From: Polynucleobacter bastaniensis | GTDB taxonomy: Bacteria; Pseudomonadota; Gammaproteobacteria; Burkholderiales; Burkholderiaceae | Assembly (NCBI RefSeq): GCF_018882205.1 | Contig: NZ_JACVOU010000002.1 | Location: 434,001 to 498,000 of the forward strand | Length of the DNA: 64,000 bases | Reading direction: 5' to 3' | Part shown: piece by piece, positions 17,577 through 26,788 of the stretch | Layout of the letters: each line of letters starts with the position of its first letter | Numbering within the stretch: the stretch's first letter is position 1 | Made by a program: the position numbers and the translations under genes | Notes under the pieces: model-generated | Told to the model about the DNA's origin: nothing | What the model saw: only the letters and a program-made list of their open reading frames with translations | Database searches by the model: none

Positions 17577-18080
17577 ATGGAGCAAATGCTCAGTCAATTC
17601 TTTGACTTCTTTGGAATGCCAGCGATTGGTTTGCCGGCGGTGTTTATCAGTGCTTTTATCTCCGCAACCTTGCTACCCTTTGGCTCGGAGCCCATACTTT
17701 TTGGCTATGTTTCAGTTAATCCCCACTTGTATTGGATCGCCATTATGGTGGCCACTATCGGTAATACATTAGGGGGTATGTTGGATTGGTGGCTCGGACT
17801 GATTAGCCGTAATAGTTTTGAGTCCCTCAAAGGGCCTACTAATGGCAGAATGCAGCGCTGGCTGGAAGAGCGGGGGCCAAAGATGCTCTTATTATCTTGG
17901 TTGCCAGGCTTTGGCGACCCCTTATGTTTGGCAGCAGGCTGGCTTAGATTGGCTTGGGGACCATGCTTAATTTACATGTTTATTGGCAAGCTACTACGCT
18001 ATCTCACGATGACCTGGTTGTTAACCTTAGTACCTACCAGCTTTTGGCACCAACTAGGACATTGGCTAGACCTAATCTAG
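17577..18080 (+). CDS. YqaA/DedA-like membrane protein
   Basis: A 167-residue membrane protein with about four hydrophobic segments. The segment SAFISATLLPFGSEPILFGY and the later GNTLGGMLDWWLG and LLLSWLPGFGDPLCLAAG match the YqaA branch of the SNARE-associated/DedA family, some of which flip or scramble lipids. Precise function is not known. The ATG at 17577 follows a run without a strong ribosome site. It is convergent with the Liv transporter operon. Confidence 0.8.
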   Translation: MEQMLSQFFDFFGMPAIGLPAVFISAFISATLLPFGSEPILFGYVSVNPHLYWIAIMVATIGNTLGGMLDWWLGLISRNSFESLKGPTNGRMQRWLEERGPKMLLLSWLPGFGDPLCLAAGWLRLAWGPCLIYMFIGKLLRYLTMTWLLTLVPTSFWHQLGHWLDLI

Positions 18081-18096
18081 GCAAGACTTTGAAAGA

Positions 18097-18801
18097 TTAA
18101 ACAGCGCAGTATTTTTGCTGAATCTCGTCGTTATTCAAAAGATTTTGAGCGGTGTCGTGGAAAACAATTTGACCTTGATCCAGTATGTAAGCTCGATCGG
18201 AGATCTTGAGCGCTTGCTGAACATTTTGCTCCACAAGCAGAATGGTTAAACCCTGCCGCTTTAGTTTGGCAAATAGTTCAAACATTTCTTCAACCAATAC
18301 CGGCATGATGCCTTCTGATGGTTCGTCCAGCAAGATTACTTTTGGTTTAGCAATCATGGCGCGAGCAATCGCTAGCATCTGCTGTTCTCCACCAGACATC
18401 GAAGTGCCATCCTGCTGCAATCGCTCTTTCAGGCGAGGGAAGGTTTCTGCGATTTCATCAACCAGAGTGCTCATATCGCCACGACTTTTCTTGGCAATCA
18501 CACCCAACTCTAAATTTTCTTTAACAGTTAGTCCTGGAACAATCCGCCTATCTTCTGGGACATAAGCTAAGCCTAGGTGGTAGCGCTCATGTGCTGCAAG
18601 ATCCAAGAAGGAGGTGCCATCAATCGAGGCTTTACCTTCTCTCTTCGAGAGTAGGCCCATTAAGGAGCGCAGGGTAGTGGTCTTACCAGCACCATTGCGG
18701 CCCATTAAGGTAACGATTTCACCACTATTGACTTCTAAGGAGACGCCTTGCAGAACGTGGCTACGGTCATACCAGGCATTTAAATTTTCTACACGCAACA
18801 T
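18097..18801 (-). CDS. livF: Branched-chain amino acid-type ABC transporter ATPase LivF
   Basis: A 234-residue ABC ATPase with Walker A GRNGAGKTT, signature MSGGEQQ and Walker B VILLDEPSEG. The short form lacking extra insertions and the EPSEGI segment mark the LivF subfamily. It is the last gene of a five-gene importer unit on the minus strand (binding protein, LivH, LivM, LivG, LivF). Such HAAT-type importers take up amino acids but also aromatic acids, amides and urea, so the substrate should be read from context, not the name. Confidence 0.88.
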   Translation of the reverse strand: MLRVENLNAWYDRSHVLQGVSLEVNSGEIVTLMGRNGAGKTTTLRSLMGLLSKREGKASIDGTSFLDLAAHERYHLGLAYVPEDRRIVPGLTVKENLELGVIAKKSRGDMSTLVDEIAETFPRLKERLQQDGTSMSGGEQQMLAIARAMIAKPKVILLDEPSEGIMPVLVEEMFELFAKLKRQGLTILLVEQNVQQALKISDRAYILDQGQIVFHDTAQNLLNNDEIQQKYCAV

Positions 18802-18811
18802 ATATGAACCT

Positions 18812-19567
18812 TTAACCTTGACCTAGGTACACACGTCGTACCTCTGCATTATTTTGAATTTCTTCTGGCGTGCCTTCAGCTAAAAACTCACCATGATGGA
18901 GAACAATAATGCGTTTGCATAAACCCATGATGAGTTTCATCTTGTGTTCAACCAAAATCACTGTTCTTTCATTTGCAAGCGTGCGAATGAGGTCCATCAT
19001 GACGAGTGTTTCCTCGGGAGACATGCCTGCGGTCGGCTCATCAAGCAAAAGAAGACTGGGATTGCAGGCGAGGGCCATTGCGATTTCTAAAGCACGTTGT
19101 TGACCATGAGCCAAGTCACCTGTTTTTTTATTTCTGAGATGCTCTAAGTTGACGCGACGTAAGAGTTGATCTGCAAGCTCAATGGGCTCTGGATAACTTT
19201 GTGCATTACGTAAAAAGTTATAACGCGCTGTTTCCATTTGGGCGGCAACGCGCACATTTTCATGAACAGTGAGCTGCTTAAAGACGTTGGTAATCTGAAA
19301 GCTCTTAGAGATACCGATACGAGCAAACTCATATTGCTCCATACCAGTAATATCTTTACCGTTAAATAAGATTTGTCCGCTAGAGGGTGGAAACGCACCA
19401 CTAAGCACATTAAAGAAGGTACTCTTGCCTGCACCATTTGGCCCAATGATCGCCGTAAGGGAGCCAGGCATAAATGTGGTTGAGACATCCTGCAGTGCTA
19501 TAAATTTCCCAAAGCTCTTGCTGACATTACGAGCCTCTAGAATTGGAGTTTGATTTGAGCTACTCAT
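18812..19567 (-). CDS. livG: Branched-chain amino acid-type ABC transporter ATPase LivG
   Basis: A 251-residue ABC ATPase with Walker A GPNGAGKST, a degenerate signature (LAHGQQR) and Walker B LLLLDEPTAGM, as in the LivG group. The start is the ATG at 19567, which overlaps the LivM stop by ATGA; the longer frame to 19615 is a shadow of LivM. It would pair with LivF to energise the importer. Confidence 0.88.
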   Translation of the reverse strand: MSSSNQTPILEARNVSKSFGKFIALQDVSTTFMPGSLTAIIGPNGAGKSTFFNVLSGAFPPSSGQILFNGKDITGMEQYEFARIGISKSFQITNVFKQLTVHENVRVAAQMETARYNFLRNAQSYPEPIELADQLLRRVNLEHLRNKKTGDLAHGQQRALEIAMALACNPSLLLLDEPTAGMSPEETLVMMDLIRTLANERTVILVEHKMKLIMGLCKRIIVLHHGEFLAEGTPEEIQNNAEVRRVYLGQG

Positions 19568-20526
19568 GATTTCGAATCCTGATTGAGATTTAGCTTGCTC
19601 AAGATGGTTCCCCAAATTCCTTTAGGGAAGAACAAAACGAAGAACATAAATACCAGACCAATAACAGCCATCCAATGCTTGGTAAAGGTAGTGACCACAT
19701 CTTCTAAATAGAGCATGACAGCGGCACCAATAAACGGCCCAAAGAAAGTACCCATGCCGCCCAAGATGCTCATCATGACGGCTTGTCCAGATTGGAGATA
19801 GTGAAGCGAATCGATGGGAACAATGGAAAGGTGTAAAGCGCGCAATGAGCCTGCCAAACCGCAGATTGCAGCTGACAACACGAATACCAATAGTTTTGTA
19901 CGAGCGACATCAAAGCCGCAAGCTGCAGCACGTTTTTCATTCTCACGAATCGCCTCCATTACGGCGCCAAGAGGGGAGCTCAATATTCGGGATATGAGCC
20001 ACATTGCGATGACTACAAAAAAGAGAATGATGTAGTACTTCACTAAGGGGTTTAGAAAATCCACCGTGATACCAAGAATGTTGAAGTTATCAACGCGGAC
20101 GCCTCGTAAGCCATTCTCCCCACCAGTCAAACTCTCCGCCTTGTAGAAGCAATAAAACACAATTTGACCTAATGCGAGTGTCACCATAGAGAAGTAAATG
20201 CCTCTGGTGCGAATGGCTAGAAAGCCCATTAGCAGTCCACCGATAGCTGCACCAATGACGCCTACCAATATAGCTGCACCCCAAGGCATGGCGTAATGGA
20301 CGATCCCAATACCGGTGAGATAGCTACCGATACCGAGAAAGGCGGCATGTCCAAAGGATAGTAGTCCCATGTAGCCAAACAAGAGATTGAATCCCATAGC
20401 AAATAAGCCAAAGATCAAGATATTGATAGCAAGCGCTTCATACGGCATGATGAAAGGAAAAACTATCAAGAAGAGACTGCTTGCTAGCACCCGGTGGCGG
20501 GCAATGAGTTGGACAAATGATTTCAT
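19564..20526 (-). CDS. livM: Branched-chain amino acid-type ABC transporter permease LivM
   Basis: A 320-residue permease with eight or more hydrophobic segments and the family stretch NLLFGYMGLLSFGHAAFLGIG near the N-terminus and GGMGTFFGPFIGAAV near the C-terminus, both typical of LivM. It follows livH after 14 bp. It forms the membrane channel with LivH in the inner membrane. Confidence 0.9.
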   Translation of the reverse strand: MKSFVQLIARHRVLASSLFLIVFPFIMPYEALAINILIFGLFAMGFNLLFGYMGLLSFGHAAFLGIGSYLTGIGIVHYAMPWGAAILVGVIGAAIGGLLMGFLAIRTRGIYFSMVTLALGQIVFYCFYKAESLTGGENGLRGVRVDNFNILGITVDFLNPLVKYYIILFFVVIAMWLISRILSSPLGAVMEAIRENEKRAAACGFDVARTKLLVFVLSAAICGLAGSLRALHLSIVPIDSLHYLQSGQAVMMSILGGMGTFFGPFIGAAVMLYLEDVVTTFTKHWMAVIGLVFMFFVLFFPKGIWGTILSKLNLNQDSKS

Positions 20527-20540
20527 AAATATTTCGGGAA

Positions 20541-21425
20541 TTAACCCATCGCCCCCGCTTTACCAAATAAACCTTGTGGGCGAATTAAGAGTACTACTGC
20601 CATCAGCACAAAGATGGAAAGCTCGGCAAGATCTGGGAAGAATAGGGAAGTCATGCTGTAAACCACGCCAACCAGTAGGCCTGCAACAACTGCACCGACT
20701 GCCGAGCCCATACCGCCAACAACTGTCACAACAAAGGACTCTGCCAAGATTGGAATACCCATTTCTGGATTAACCGAGCGAGTCGGTGAAGCCAATATCC
20801 CAGAGAGGCCAGCGATTGCACAGCCTAGTCCAAATACCATTAACCACACCTTGGCAATATCTACGCCAAGTACCTTAACGATCTCTTGATCGGCAGCACC
20901 TGCTTTGATGATGAGTCCGTAGCGAGTCTTTTGAATAAAAAACCAGACTGCAAAAATAATGACAGCTGTAGCTGCAATCAGGAACAGACGATATTTAGGG
21001 AAGTAGCCAATACCAACGTCGAGGGTACCTTTTAGTCCATCAGGAGTAAGAGAGGGTAAACCTTCGATACCAAAAGTGACGCGCATTGCCTCAATCAGGA
21101 CATAAGACAATCCAAAGGTGAGGAGCAATGGGTAGTCAATACCTCGACCGTATAGTGGGCGCACCAAGAATCGCTCGGTCAATAATCCGAGAACCCCAGT
21201 GGCGAGTGGTGTGAGAATTAAGCTGAACCAAAAGTTACCAGTGACGCCTAAAAAATAGACGCCCATAAATGCGCCAACCATGAAGAAAGCGCCGTGTGCA
21301 AAGTTCACTACATTGAGCATGCCAAAAATAAGACACAAGCCCAGTGCCAGAAGTGCATAGATGCTACCCAGGGCAATTCCTGTGAGTAGCTGCATGCAGA
21401 GAAGTTCAAATGTAAGACCGGTCAT
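20541..21425 (-). CDS. livH: Branched-chain amino acid-type ABC transporter permease LivH
   Basis: A 294-residue permease. Typical LivH features are the GIALGSIYALLALGLCLIFG opening, NFAHGAFFMVGAF and the late VVGGMGSAVGAVVAGLLVG. It lies 88 bp downstream of the binding protein gene and 14 bp upstream of livM. Confidence 0.9.
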   Translation of the reverse strand: MTGLTFELLCMQLLTGIALGSIYALLALGLCLIFGMLNVVNFAHGAFFMVGAFMGVYFLGVTGNFWFSLILTPLATGVLGLLTERFLVRPLYGRGIDYPLLLTFGLSYVLIEAMRVTFGIEGLPSLTPDGLKGTLDVGIGYFPKYRLFLIAATAVIIFAVWFFIQKTRYGLIIKAGAADQEIVKVLGVDIAKVWLMVFGLGCAIAGLSGILASPTRSVNPEMGIPILAESFVVTVVGGMGSAVGAVVAGLLVGVVYSMTSLFFPDLAELSIFVLMAVVLLIRPQGLFGKAGAMG

Positions 21426-21513
21426 ATATATACTCAGAAAAACTCCCCATCAGCTATTGGCATCAGGGGAGGTGCTCAGGGCAAATCAGTTGATTTGCCT
21501 TGAAATTTCAGAT

Positions 21514-22749
21514 TTAAGCCTTGTGGCCTAGCTCCGCGCAACTACGCATATTCTTCTCAGTAGTCGGTTCAATCGTTAGAATATTAAAGACGTCATACTT
21601 GTCCTTCATATTCTTAGATTTAGATTCCACAATGATGACCGTTTGCACCGCTTGGTGGTCGCACTTGCGATAGTACTCAGGACCTTTATAAAAGTCGTAC
21701 TTGAGATTCTCTAGTGCAGTAATTACCTTATTTGTATCGGTAGATTTAGCATTCTTCACAGCAGTGAGAACTGTTTTTACTCCGGCGTAACCTAGTGCAC
21801 CGTAATCTGATGGCACTGAACCGTTGTACATCTTACGGAATGCATCATTAAAGGTCTTGGCTGTAGGGATACGGTCCTCGAGACCCCAGTAGTAAGAGGT
21901 GCCGCCGACGATGCCTTCAAATGCCTCTGGTCCACCAGCAAGGCGTGCAGTGTAGAGCAAGACTGGCGTCACAATTTTCATGCTGGACTTCAAGCCAAAG
22001 TCAGTACATTGTTTAGCCGCATTCACGAGGTCACGACCAAAGTTACAAAGCACCAAGATATCAGGATTTAAGGCTTTAATACGCGGCAAGAAAGCAGAGT
22101 AATCAGATGCGCCCAAGGGATGACGAATATCGGCCAAGGTTGTGGCACCCATTTCCTTACCTACGCGCTCAAAAGCGCGCACCATCTCGTGGCCATAAGC
22201 ATAGTCAGCGGTGAGGAAGACGATCTTTTTCCCGAAACGGGGAATGGAGTAGCGTGCTACAGCGCCTGCTGTCATCGTTGGATTAAGTGCTTCGTGGAAT
22301 GTGTAAATACTCCAGTCTTTCACTTCGTTAATCGCATCAGACTGGCTAATTGAATTGAAGAGAACTTTACGCTCTTTACAAACGGCATTGATAGAGAGCT
22401 GGGTTGCAGCAGACAGTGAGCCCACAACAAAATTGACCTTATCTTTTTCGATCAACTCAAGAGTACGCGTTGCAGCTTCACCTGGATTGAGTTTGTCATC
22501 ACGAACCAACAGTTCAGCTTTGCGACCATTAAAGCCACCAGCATCATTAAATTCTTTAATGGCTAATTCAGCTGCTTTTACTTGATCTTGCGCCTCTGCG
22601 GAAAATGGCCCGGTCAGCGGTGTCGGAAAGCCAATCTTAATTGTTTCAGACTGGGCGCTTGCTACGTTCATCCACAGTGGAGTACTTGCAGCAGCAGCTC
22701 CGCCGATCAACATTTTTCTTCTCGTTTGATTCGTTACTTTTTGTTTCAT
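21514..22749 (-). CDS. ABC transporter substrate-binding protein, Liv/HAAT type
   Basis: A 411-residue periplasmic binding protein of the Leu/Ile/Val type I fold. The N-terminus has a twin-arginine-like signal (QTRRKMLIGGAAAAS) followed by ETIKIGFPTPLTGPFS, the usual family start. I chose the ATG at 22749, preceded by GGAGG at good spacing. It heads the livHMGF unit. The ligand cannot be read directly. The nearby monooxygenase, VOC and molybdenum hydroxylase genes suggest a catabolic substrate, perhaps an aromatic or heterocyclic acid, rather than an amino acid. Confidence 0.88.
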   Translation of the reverse strand: MKQKVTNQTRRKMLIGGAAAASTPLWMNVASAQSETIKIGFPTPLTGPFSAEAQDQVKAAELAIKEFNDAGGFNGRKAELLVRDDKLNPGEAATRTLELIEKDKVNFVVGSLSAATQLSINAVCKERKVLFNSISQSDAINEVKDWSIYTFHEALNPTMTAGAVARYSIPRFGKKIVFLTADYAYGHEMVRAFERVGKEMGATTLADIRHPLGASDYSAFLPRIKALNPDILVLCNFGRDLVNAAKQCTDFGLKSSMKIVTPVLLYTARLAGGPEAFEGIVGGTSYYWGLEDRIPTAKTFNDAFRKMYNGSVPSDYGALGYAGVKTVLTAVKNAKSTDTNKVITALENLKYDFYKGPEYYRKCDHQAVQTVIIVESKSKNMKDKYDVFNILTIEPTTEKNMRSCAELGHKA

Positions 22750-22853
22750 GGTTGTCTCCTCCATTTAAAGCAGTTTGTTAATAGGGCTACTTCGTAATAT
22801 ATAAATCTTAACTGAATGCTTCTAGTGATACTAAAATCTACAACAGTTTTAAG

Positions 22854-24092
22854 TTAATGTGACTCTGGCACTGCTTTTCCAGCCACCAACAAAGTACTGA
22901 TATCGATGGCCGTTTCTGCCATGACGGTATCTGCATTTCTACGAAGGCTAGTATTGTCTCTGCTGCCTTTGCTACCTTGTGCTTGCATATAGCGCCCTAA
23001 GTATTGCGCTCTTGCAACAACCTGTTGCCCAAACTCAAGACGCTCTTTGCTGTACGCTTCGAGTGCTGCAGGGCTTGCCCCTAAGGCTGCGATGTGACGT
23101 GCAATTACCATTGCCTCATCACCTGCTTTGGTTACCCCCATACCAACATGAGGTCGACCAACAAAAGCAGCATCACCCATTAAGGCAATTCTCCCGAAGA
23201 CGATTTGCTCTGAACGAACGTCATAAATCGTCTGCAAAAAAGGTGAGGGCGTTTTTTCTAAAATTTCAGCATATTGTGGCGCCAGAATATCGCGCGCAAT
23301 TGTGCGCATTTCGGCAATATGCTTCCATGAGACTTTTAGTGGCGGGATACCAGTCGGATAATAATGACCATCCGCATCAGTTAGCAGCTTGACTAGCTCA
23401 CCATCTTCAGAAGCAGGGCGATACCAAACAAAGTTATAGCGACGCTTGCCTGGTCTGGTGTCATTGCCAGGCCCTGCAACTGGATAGCCCAGCATCTGTT
23501 CACCATTAGGTAAGCAGAATCCAAAATAATTAAATAGGGTATCTAAGGTGTAATTTGATAAATTGCTCTCATCACAAACTCCACGCCACGCAATATATCC
23601 TGCGTATTCAGGTTGGATGTTTGGTGCTACTTGGGATCGGACTGTGGAGCGTATACCATCTGATGCAATCAGAAGCTCTGCCTGATAGGTGCTACCATCT
23701 TCACAGATGACCTGAACGCTATTAGTATCCTGTGTCACTACTTTGACATTCTTACCCTGCAAGTAACGCTCGCTTGGAAAATTCTCTTTAAGTAGGTGAT
23801 ACAAACGGCTCCATGAAGTCAAGATTTGCGGGAGCGGCATTTCACCGAGGTTCTCGCCATCAACACCTAAGGTAACCCGTTTCGATACAGCAACTCCTAG
23901 ACTGTCATCAACCTGAATACCTGCTTCACTTAAAGCATCTGCAAGAGCATCGTGGGTCACGATTCCAGCACCTCGACCATCTAAAGAGCCGATGGCTTTT
24001 TCAAGCAAGGTGACATCATGCCCTTGGCGCAGCAATATATTGGCTGCAAATAAGCCTCCAAGAGATCCGCCGATGACAAGTATTTTGGCCAT
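22854..24092 (-). CDS. FAD-dependent aromatic hydroxylase, 2,6-dihydroxypyridine 3-monooxygenase-like
   Basis: A 412-residue class A flavoprotein monooxygenase. It has the N-terminal GGSLGGLFAA dinucleotide motif, a mid-protein ASDGIRSTVR (DG motif) and GDAAFVGRPHVGMGV (FAD GD motif). The segment PEYAGYIAWRGV and the later YPVAGPGNDTR, as I recall the family, resemble 2,6-dihydroxypyridine 3-monooxygenase from nicotine catabolism more than salicylate hydroxylase. FAD-type urate hydroxylase (HpxO) is a more distant alternative. It sits between the Liv importer and the VOC gene on the same strand. The exact substrate is unproven. Confidence 0.8.
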   Translation of the reverse strand: MAKILVIGGSLGGLFAANILLRQGHDVTLLEKAIGSLDGRGAGIVTHDALADALSEAGIQVDDSLGVAVSKRVTLGVDGENLGEMPLPQILTSWSRLYHLLKENFPSERYLQGKNVKVVTQDTNSVQVICEDGSTYQAELLIASDGIRSTVRSQVAPNIQPEYAGYIAWRGVCDESNLSNYTLDTLFNYFGFCLPNGEQMLGYPVAGPGNDTRPGKRRYNFVWYRPASEDGELVKLLTDADGHYYPTGIPPLKVSWKHIAEMRTIARDILAPQYAEILEKTPSPFLQTIYDVRSEQIVFGRIALMGDAAFVGRPHVGMGVTKAGDEAMVIARHIAALGASPAALEAYSKERLEFGQQVVARAQYLGRYMQAQGSKGSRDNTSLRRNADTVMAETAIDISTLLVAGKAVPESH

Positions 24093-24098
24093 CTTTAC

Positions 24099-24557
24099 TT
24101 ATGCAGCCTTGGCGTCTAGGGCTGCCTTTTCTGCAGCAGGGTAGTTCAGTTCAACCACAATGCCATTAGGATCATCCATAAACACTTGGTGTAATTTAAT
24201 TGCAGGAACGGTGCGCTGTCTGCAAGGTACGCTCAACTTCTCCAGCAGTGCCAGTTTGGCCTCTAATCCCGTAGCAAAGAAGGCGATGTGATCTACTGCC
24301 CCAGAGCCATAAAGTGAGCTAGGATCTCGTTCGCCGAGATATTGTTTCAAGCCATTCGGATTGTTCTTATCAATCGCAATGAGGTGCACAACTGCGTTAG
24401 CCCAATCGTTTTGATCACCGTTGTATAACCAGACGCCAGGAAAAGGAAAATCGGGACGAGGCCCCACTGTGAATCCAAAGACATCACAGTAAAACTTGGT
24501 GGTTTGTTCAATCTCAAGGCTGCGAATGGAGAAGTGATTTAAGCTTAAGTTGGTCAT
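24099..24557 (-). CDS. VOC (glyoxalase/ring-cleavage dioxygenase fold) protein
   Basis: A 152-residue vicinal-oxygen-chelate protein. Candidate metal ligands are the histidine in LNHFSI near residue 8, a histidine in AVDHIAFF and the glutamate in GIVVELNY near the end, the typical H-H-E pattern. I start at MTNLSLNHF (24557), just past the TetR stop. Members isomerise, cleave or resist small molecules. Between a ring hydroxylase and a TetR regulator, an intermediate-processing step in ring degradation is plausible but unproven. Confidence 0.8.
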   Translation of the reverse strand: MTNLSLNHFSIRSLEIEQTTKFYCDVFGFTVGPRPDFPFPGVWLYNGDQNDWANAVVHLIAIDKNNPNGLKQYLGERDPSSLYGSGAVDHIAFFATGLEAKLALLEKLSVPCRQRTVPAIKLHQVFMDDPNGIVVELNYPAAEKAALDAKAA

Positions 24558-24558
24558 T

Positions 24559-25269
24559 TTATTTTTTACCGGTATTAAATAAAGTTTTTGCTGAAGTGAG
24601 GTAAGAGCTAATACGATCTTGAATAATTTCTTGTTCGGTGTGAGGGTTGCCGGAGTCGTAAATGGCTTGCCCATAAATCCAACGTCGCATACCAATATAA
24701 AAGATACCGCCATGCAAGCCCATTAAAAACTCTAATTCTCGCTGCGAAGGCTTGCTACGCGAGCTACGACCACAGTGTTTACGGGTTTCTCGAATGAGGC
24801 GCGGTAATAGGCGATTGCGCAATAATTCAAAGAAGCGGTCACTGATGGAGTGATCGCTTAGGCCTGAGAAAATCAAAATACGTACAAAATCGTAGGTCAG
24901 TACGGTGTTTGAGTAGTCGATATAGAAGGCATTGAATTTTTCTTCGGGAGAAAGATTCTTGTCATCGAGCAGTTGCTCCCACTCAGGCTTCCAGCGTGAC
25001 TCAAAGACATCTTCATAGACTGCTTTGATTAAAGCATCCTTAGTTGGGAAGTAGTGATAAAGCAGGGTGTGGGTAATGCCCAAGCCCTTTGTTAAGTTTC
25101 TGAGTTGCCCATCAATTCCATGCTTAGCAAAGTACTGGATAGCACGATCCAGAATCTGACGCTTACGATCTACAGTACTCATTCTGCGACGTGCAGGCGC
25201 AGTAGATGTAGCTACTTCTGTAGCGATACTGCTTCTGGCGCTGCTGTCTCGATCGAAACTCATTGTCAT
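24559..25269 (-). CDS. TetR family transcriptional regulator
   Basis: A 236-residue regulator. The N-terminal 35 residues are polar and probably flexible; the helix-turn-helix spans about residues 45-85 (RKQILDRAIQYFAKHG, then LTKGLGITHTLLYHYFPTKD). The rest is a helical ligand-binding domain. It is divergent from coxG, 105 bp away, and stands first in a co-directional series with the VOC and hydroxylase genes. It likely represses both units until the substrate or a derivative is present. The start could be 25269 or 25263. Confidence 0.88.
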   Translation of the reverse strand: MTMSFDRDSSARSSIATEVATSTAPARRRMSTVDRKRQILDRAIQYFAKHGIDGQLRNLTKGLGITHTLLYHYFPTKDALIKAVYEDVFESRWKPEWEQLLDDKNLSPEEKFNAFYIDYSNTVLTYDFVRILIFSGLSDHSISDRFFELLRNRLLPRLIRETRKHCGRSSRSKPSQRELEFLMGLHGGIFYIGMRRWIYGQAIYDSGNPHTEQEIIQDRISSYLTSAKTLFNTGKK

Positions 25270-25294
25270 CAGGGTTTATCCGAATTTAGGCTTA

Positions 25295-25322
25295 TTGACC
25301 AAAAGTTAAATAATGGTACATT
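25295..25322 (+). promoter_or_regulatory. Candidate sigma70 promoter of the coxG operon
   Basis: TTGACC and TACATT are separated by 16 bp, 53 bp upstream of the coxG ATG. The -10 end overlaps a small dyad at 25320-25332. Confidence 0.45.
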
Positions 25323-25332
25323 GTTGAGCAAT
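25320..25332. promoter_or_regulatory. Candidate TetR operator
   Basis: ATTG-TTGAG-CAAT is a short inverted repeat overlapping the putative -10 region between the divergent TetR and coxG genes. The position is right for repression; the arms are short. Confidence 0.3.
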
Positions 25333-25374
25333 TGGTAGATAAGACTCTATTCGTACAAACCCCGAGGAGATGTA

Positions 25375-25851
25375 ATGGAATTAAATGGCGAGCAGCTCAT
25401 TGCAGCCCCAATCCCCGATGTGTGGAAGGGCTTGAATGATATTGATGTGCTGGCAAAGTCCATTCCAGGCTGTGAGGAAATCAGTCGCGTCTCACCAGAG
25501 GAGATTCATGCCAAGGTGATGTTCAAAATTGGGCCTGTCAGAGCTAGATTCTCAGGAAAGCTATTTTTAAGTGATGTCATTCCAGATCAGTCCTGCTCTA
25601 TGGCCTTTGAGGGCTCGGGTGGCGCTGCGGGATTTGCAAAAGGTCGTTCGCGGGTTGAGTTGAAGCCTGCCGAGGGCGGGACACTGGTTTCCTATACGAC
25701 TGAGGCCTCTATTGGTGGCAAGCTGGGGCAAATTGGTGGGCGACTCATTAGCGCTTCTGCTAAAAAGATTGCGGATGATTTTTTCCAGCGATTTGCGAAA
25801 GAGTTGGGTGGTGAAATAACACCAGTGGAGTCAGACCCGCAAGTTGAATAA
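25375..25851 (+). CDS. CoxG family SRPBCC protein
   Basis: A 158-residue protein of the CoxG family (START/SRPBCC fold), starting MELNGEQLIAAPIPDVWKGL, with the family segment LAKSIPGCEEI. CoxG proteins accompany molybdenum hydroxylases and in the CO dehydrogenase system help tether the enzyme to the membrane. The ATG follows GAGGAG. It heads a four-gene operon with the FAD, 2Fe-2S and Mo subunits. It has no signal peptide. Confidence 0.87.
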   Translation: MELNGEQLIAAPIPDVWKGLNDIDVLAKSIPGCEEISRVSPEEIHAKVMFKIGPVRARFSGKLFLSDVIPDQSCSMAFEGSGGAAGFAKGRSRVELKPAEGGTLVSYTTEASIGGKLGQIGGRLISASAKKIADDFFQRFAKELGGEITPVESDPQVE

Positions 25852-25891
25852 TGCGTGGCGATGTCAATATAAAAGTAGTGAAGGAGACGCA

Positions 25892-26746
25892 ATGAAAGCA
25901 GCAGCATTTGATTATGCAAAACCGAAGGCTCTCAGCGAGGCCTTGGCTATGTTGGCCGAAGCGGGTGAAGATGCCCAATTGATTGCGGGCGGACAGACAC
26001 TTTTAGCTACCTTGAACTTACGTCTTTCTGAACCCAGCATACTGATTGACATTACCAATTTAGATGAATTAAAAGGCATTTCAGTCGTCGGAGATCAATT
26101 ACGTATTGGCGCATTAGTAACCCATACTGAGATTGAAGACTCCAAACTGATTGCGCAGCATGCACCACTTCTGAAGGCTGCAGCCCCACATATCGCCCAC
26201 AGAGCAATCCGCAATTTAGGAACCTGGGGCGGCTCTTTAGCCTATGGCGACCCTGCGGCTGAATGGCCTGCTTGTAGCCTGGCACTGAATGCGACCATGC
26301 TAATTGGCGGTCCTGATGGCGAGCGTCGAATTTCAGCGCAAGATTTTTTCATTGATCTCTACACCACCTCCTTAGAGCCCAATGAAATTCTGATAGCAGC
26401 AGAAATCCCCATTGCGAGCAGTAATCAAGTGTTTTATTTCCATGAGCTAGCTCGCCGTCACGGAGACTATGCGATTGCGGGAGTAGCCTTGGTTGCCAAT
26501 AAGACAGGCAATGTTCTGAGTGATTGCACTTTCACTTTCTTCTCTGTTTGCGCTACACCGATCATGGCGAAGAAGGCTCAAGCCTTGGTGGATGGTAAGC
26601 CGCTTAATGACGAATTAATAGCAAATGCAGTTGATGTGACAAGGCAAGAGATTGAGTCGATCGCAGATATCACTAGTAGTGCAGAAACTAAGCAACATCT
26701 GATTGGTGTTTTATTAGAGCGTGGCTTAAAGCACTTAATTGCTTAA
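25892..26746 (+). CDS. Molybdenum hydroxylase FAD-binding subunit (CoxM-like)
   Basis: A 284-residue subunit with an FAD PCMH-type domain. The family motifs AGGQTLLATLNLRL (near residue 33) and the TIGGxLA-like NLGTWGGSLAYGDPAAEWP (near 109) are visible. The subunit passes electrons from the iron-sulfur subunit to the final acceptor. I start at MKAAAFDYAKP (25892), preceded by AAGGAG. It is 40 bp after coxG and 42 bp before the 2Fe-2S gene, in the coxM-S-L order. Confidence 0.9.
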   Translation: MKAAAFDYAKPKALSEALAMLAEAGEDAQLIAGGQTLLATLNLRLSEPSILIDITNLDELKGISVVGDQLRIGALVTHTEIEDSKLIAQHAPLLKAAAPHIAHRAIRNLGTWGGSLAYGDPAAEWPACSLALNATMLIGGPDGERRISAQDFFIDLYTTSLEPNEILIAAEIPIASSNQVFYFHELARRHGDYAIAGVALVANKTGNVLSDCTFTFFSVCATPIMAKKAQALVDGKPLNDELIANAVDVTRQEIESIADITSSAETKQHLIGVLLERGLKHLIA

Positions 26747-26788
26747 GTAATCAATATATAAAAAGATAAATTTAGTTCGGAGATTCCA

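Noticed and set aside
22979-23392. 137-codon plus-strand frame inside the hydroxylase gene
   Set aside because: It is antisense to a well-supported flavoprotein gene, with no motif or ribosome site.
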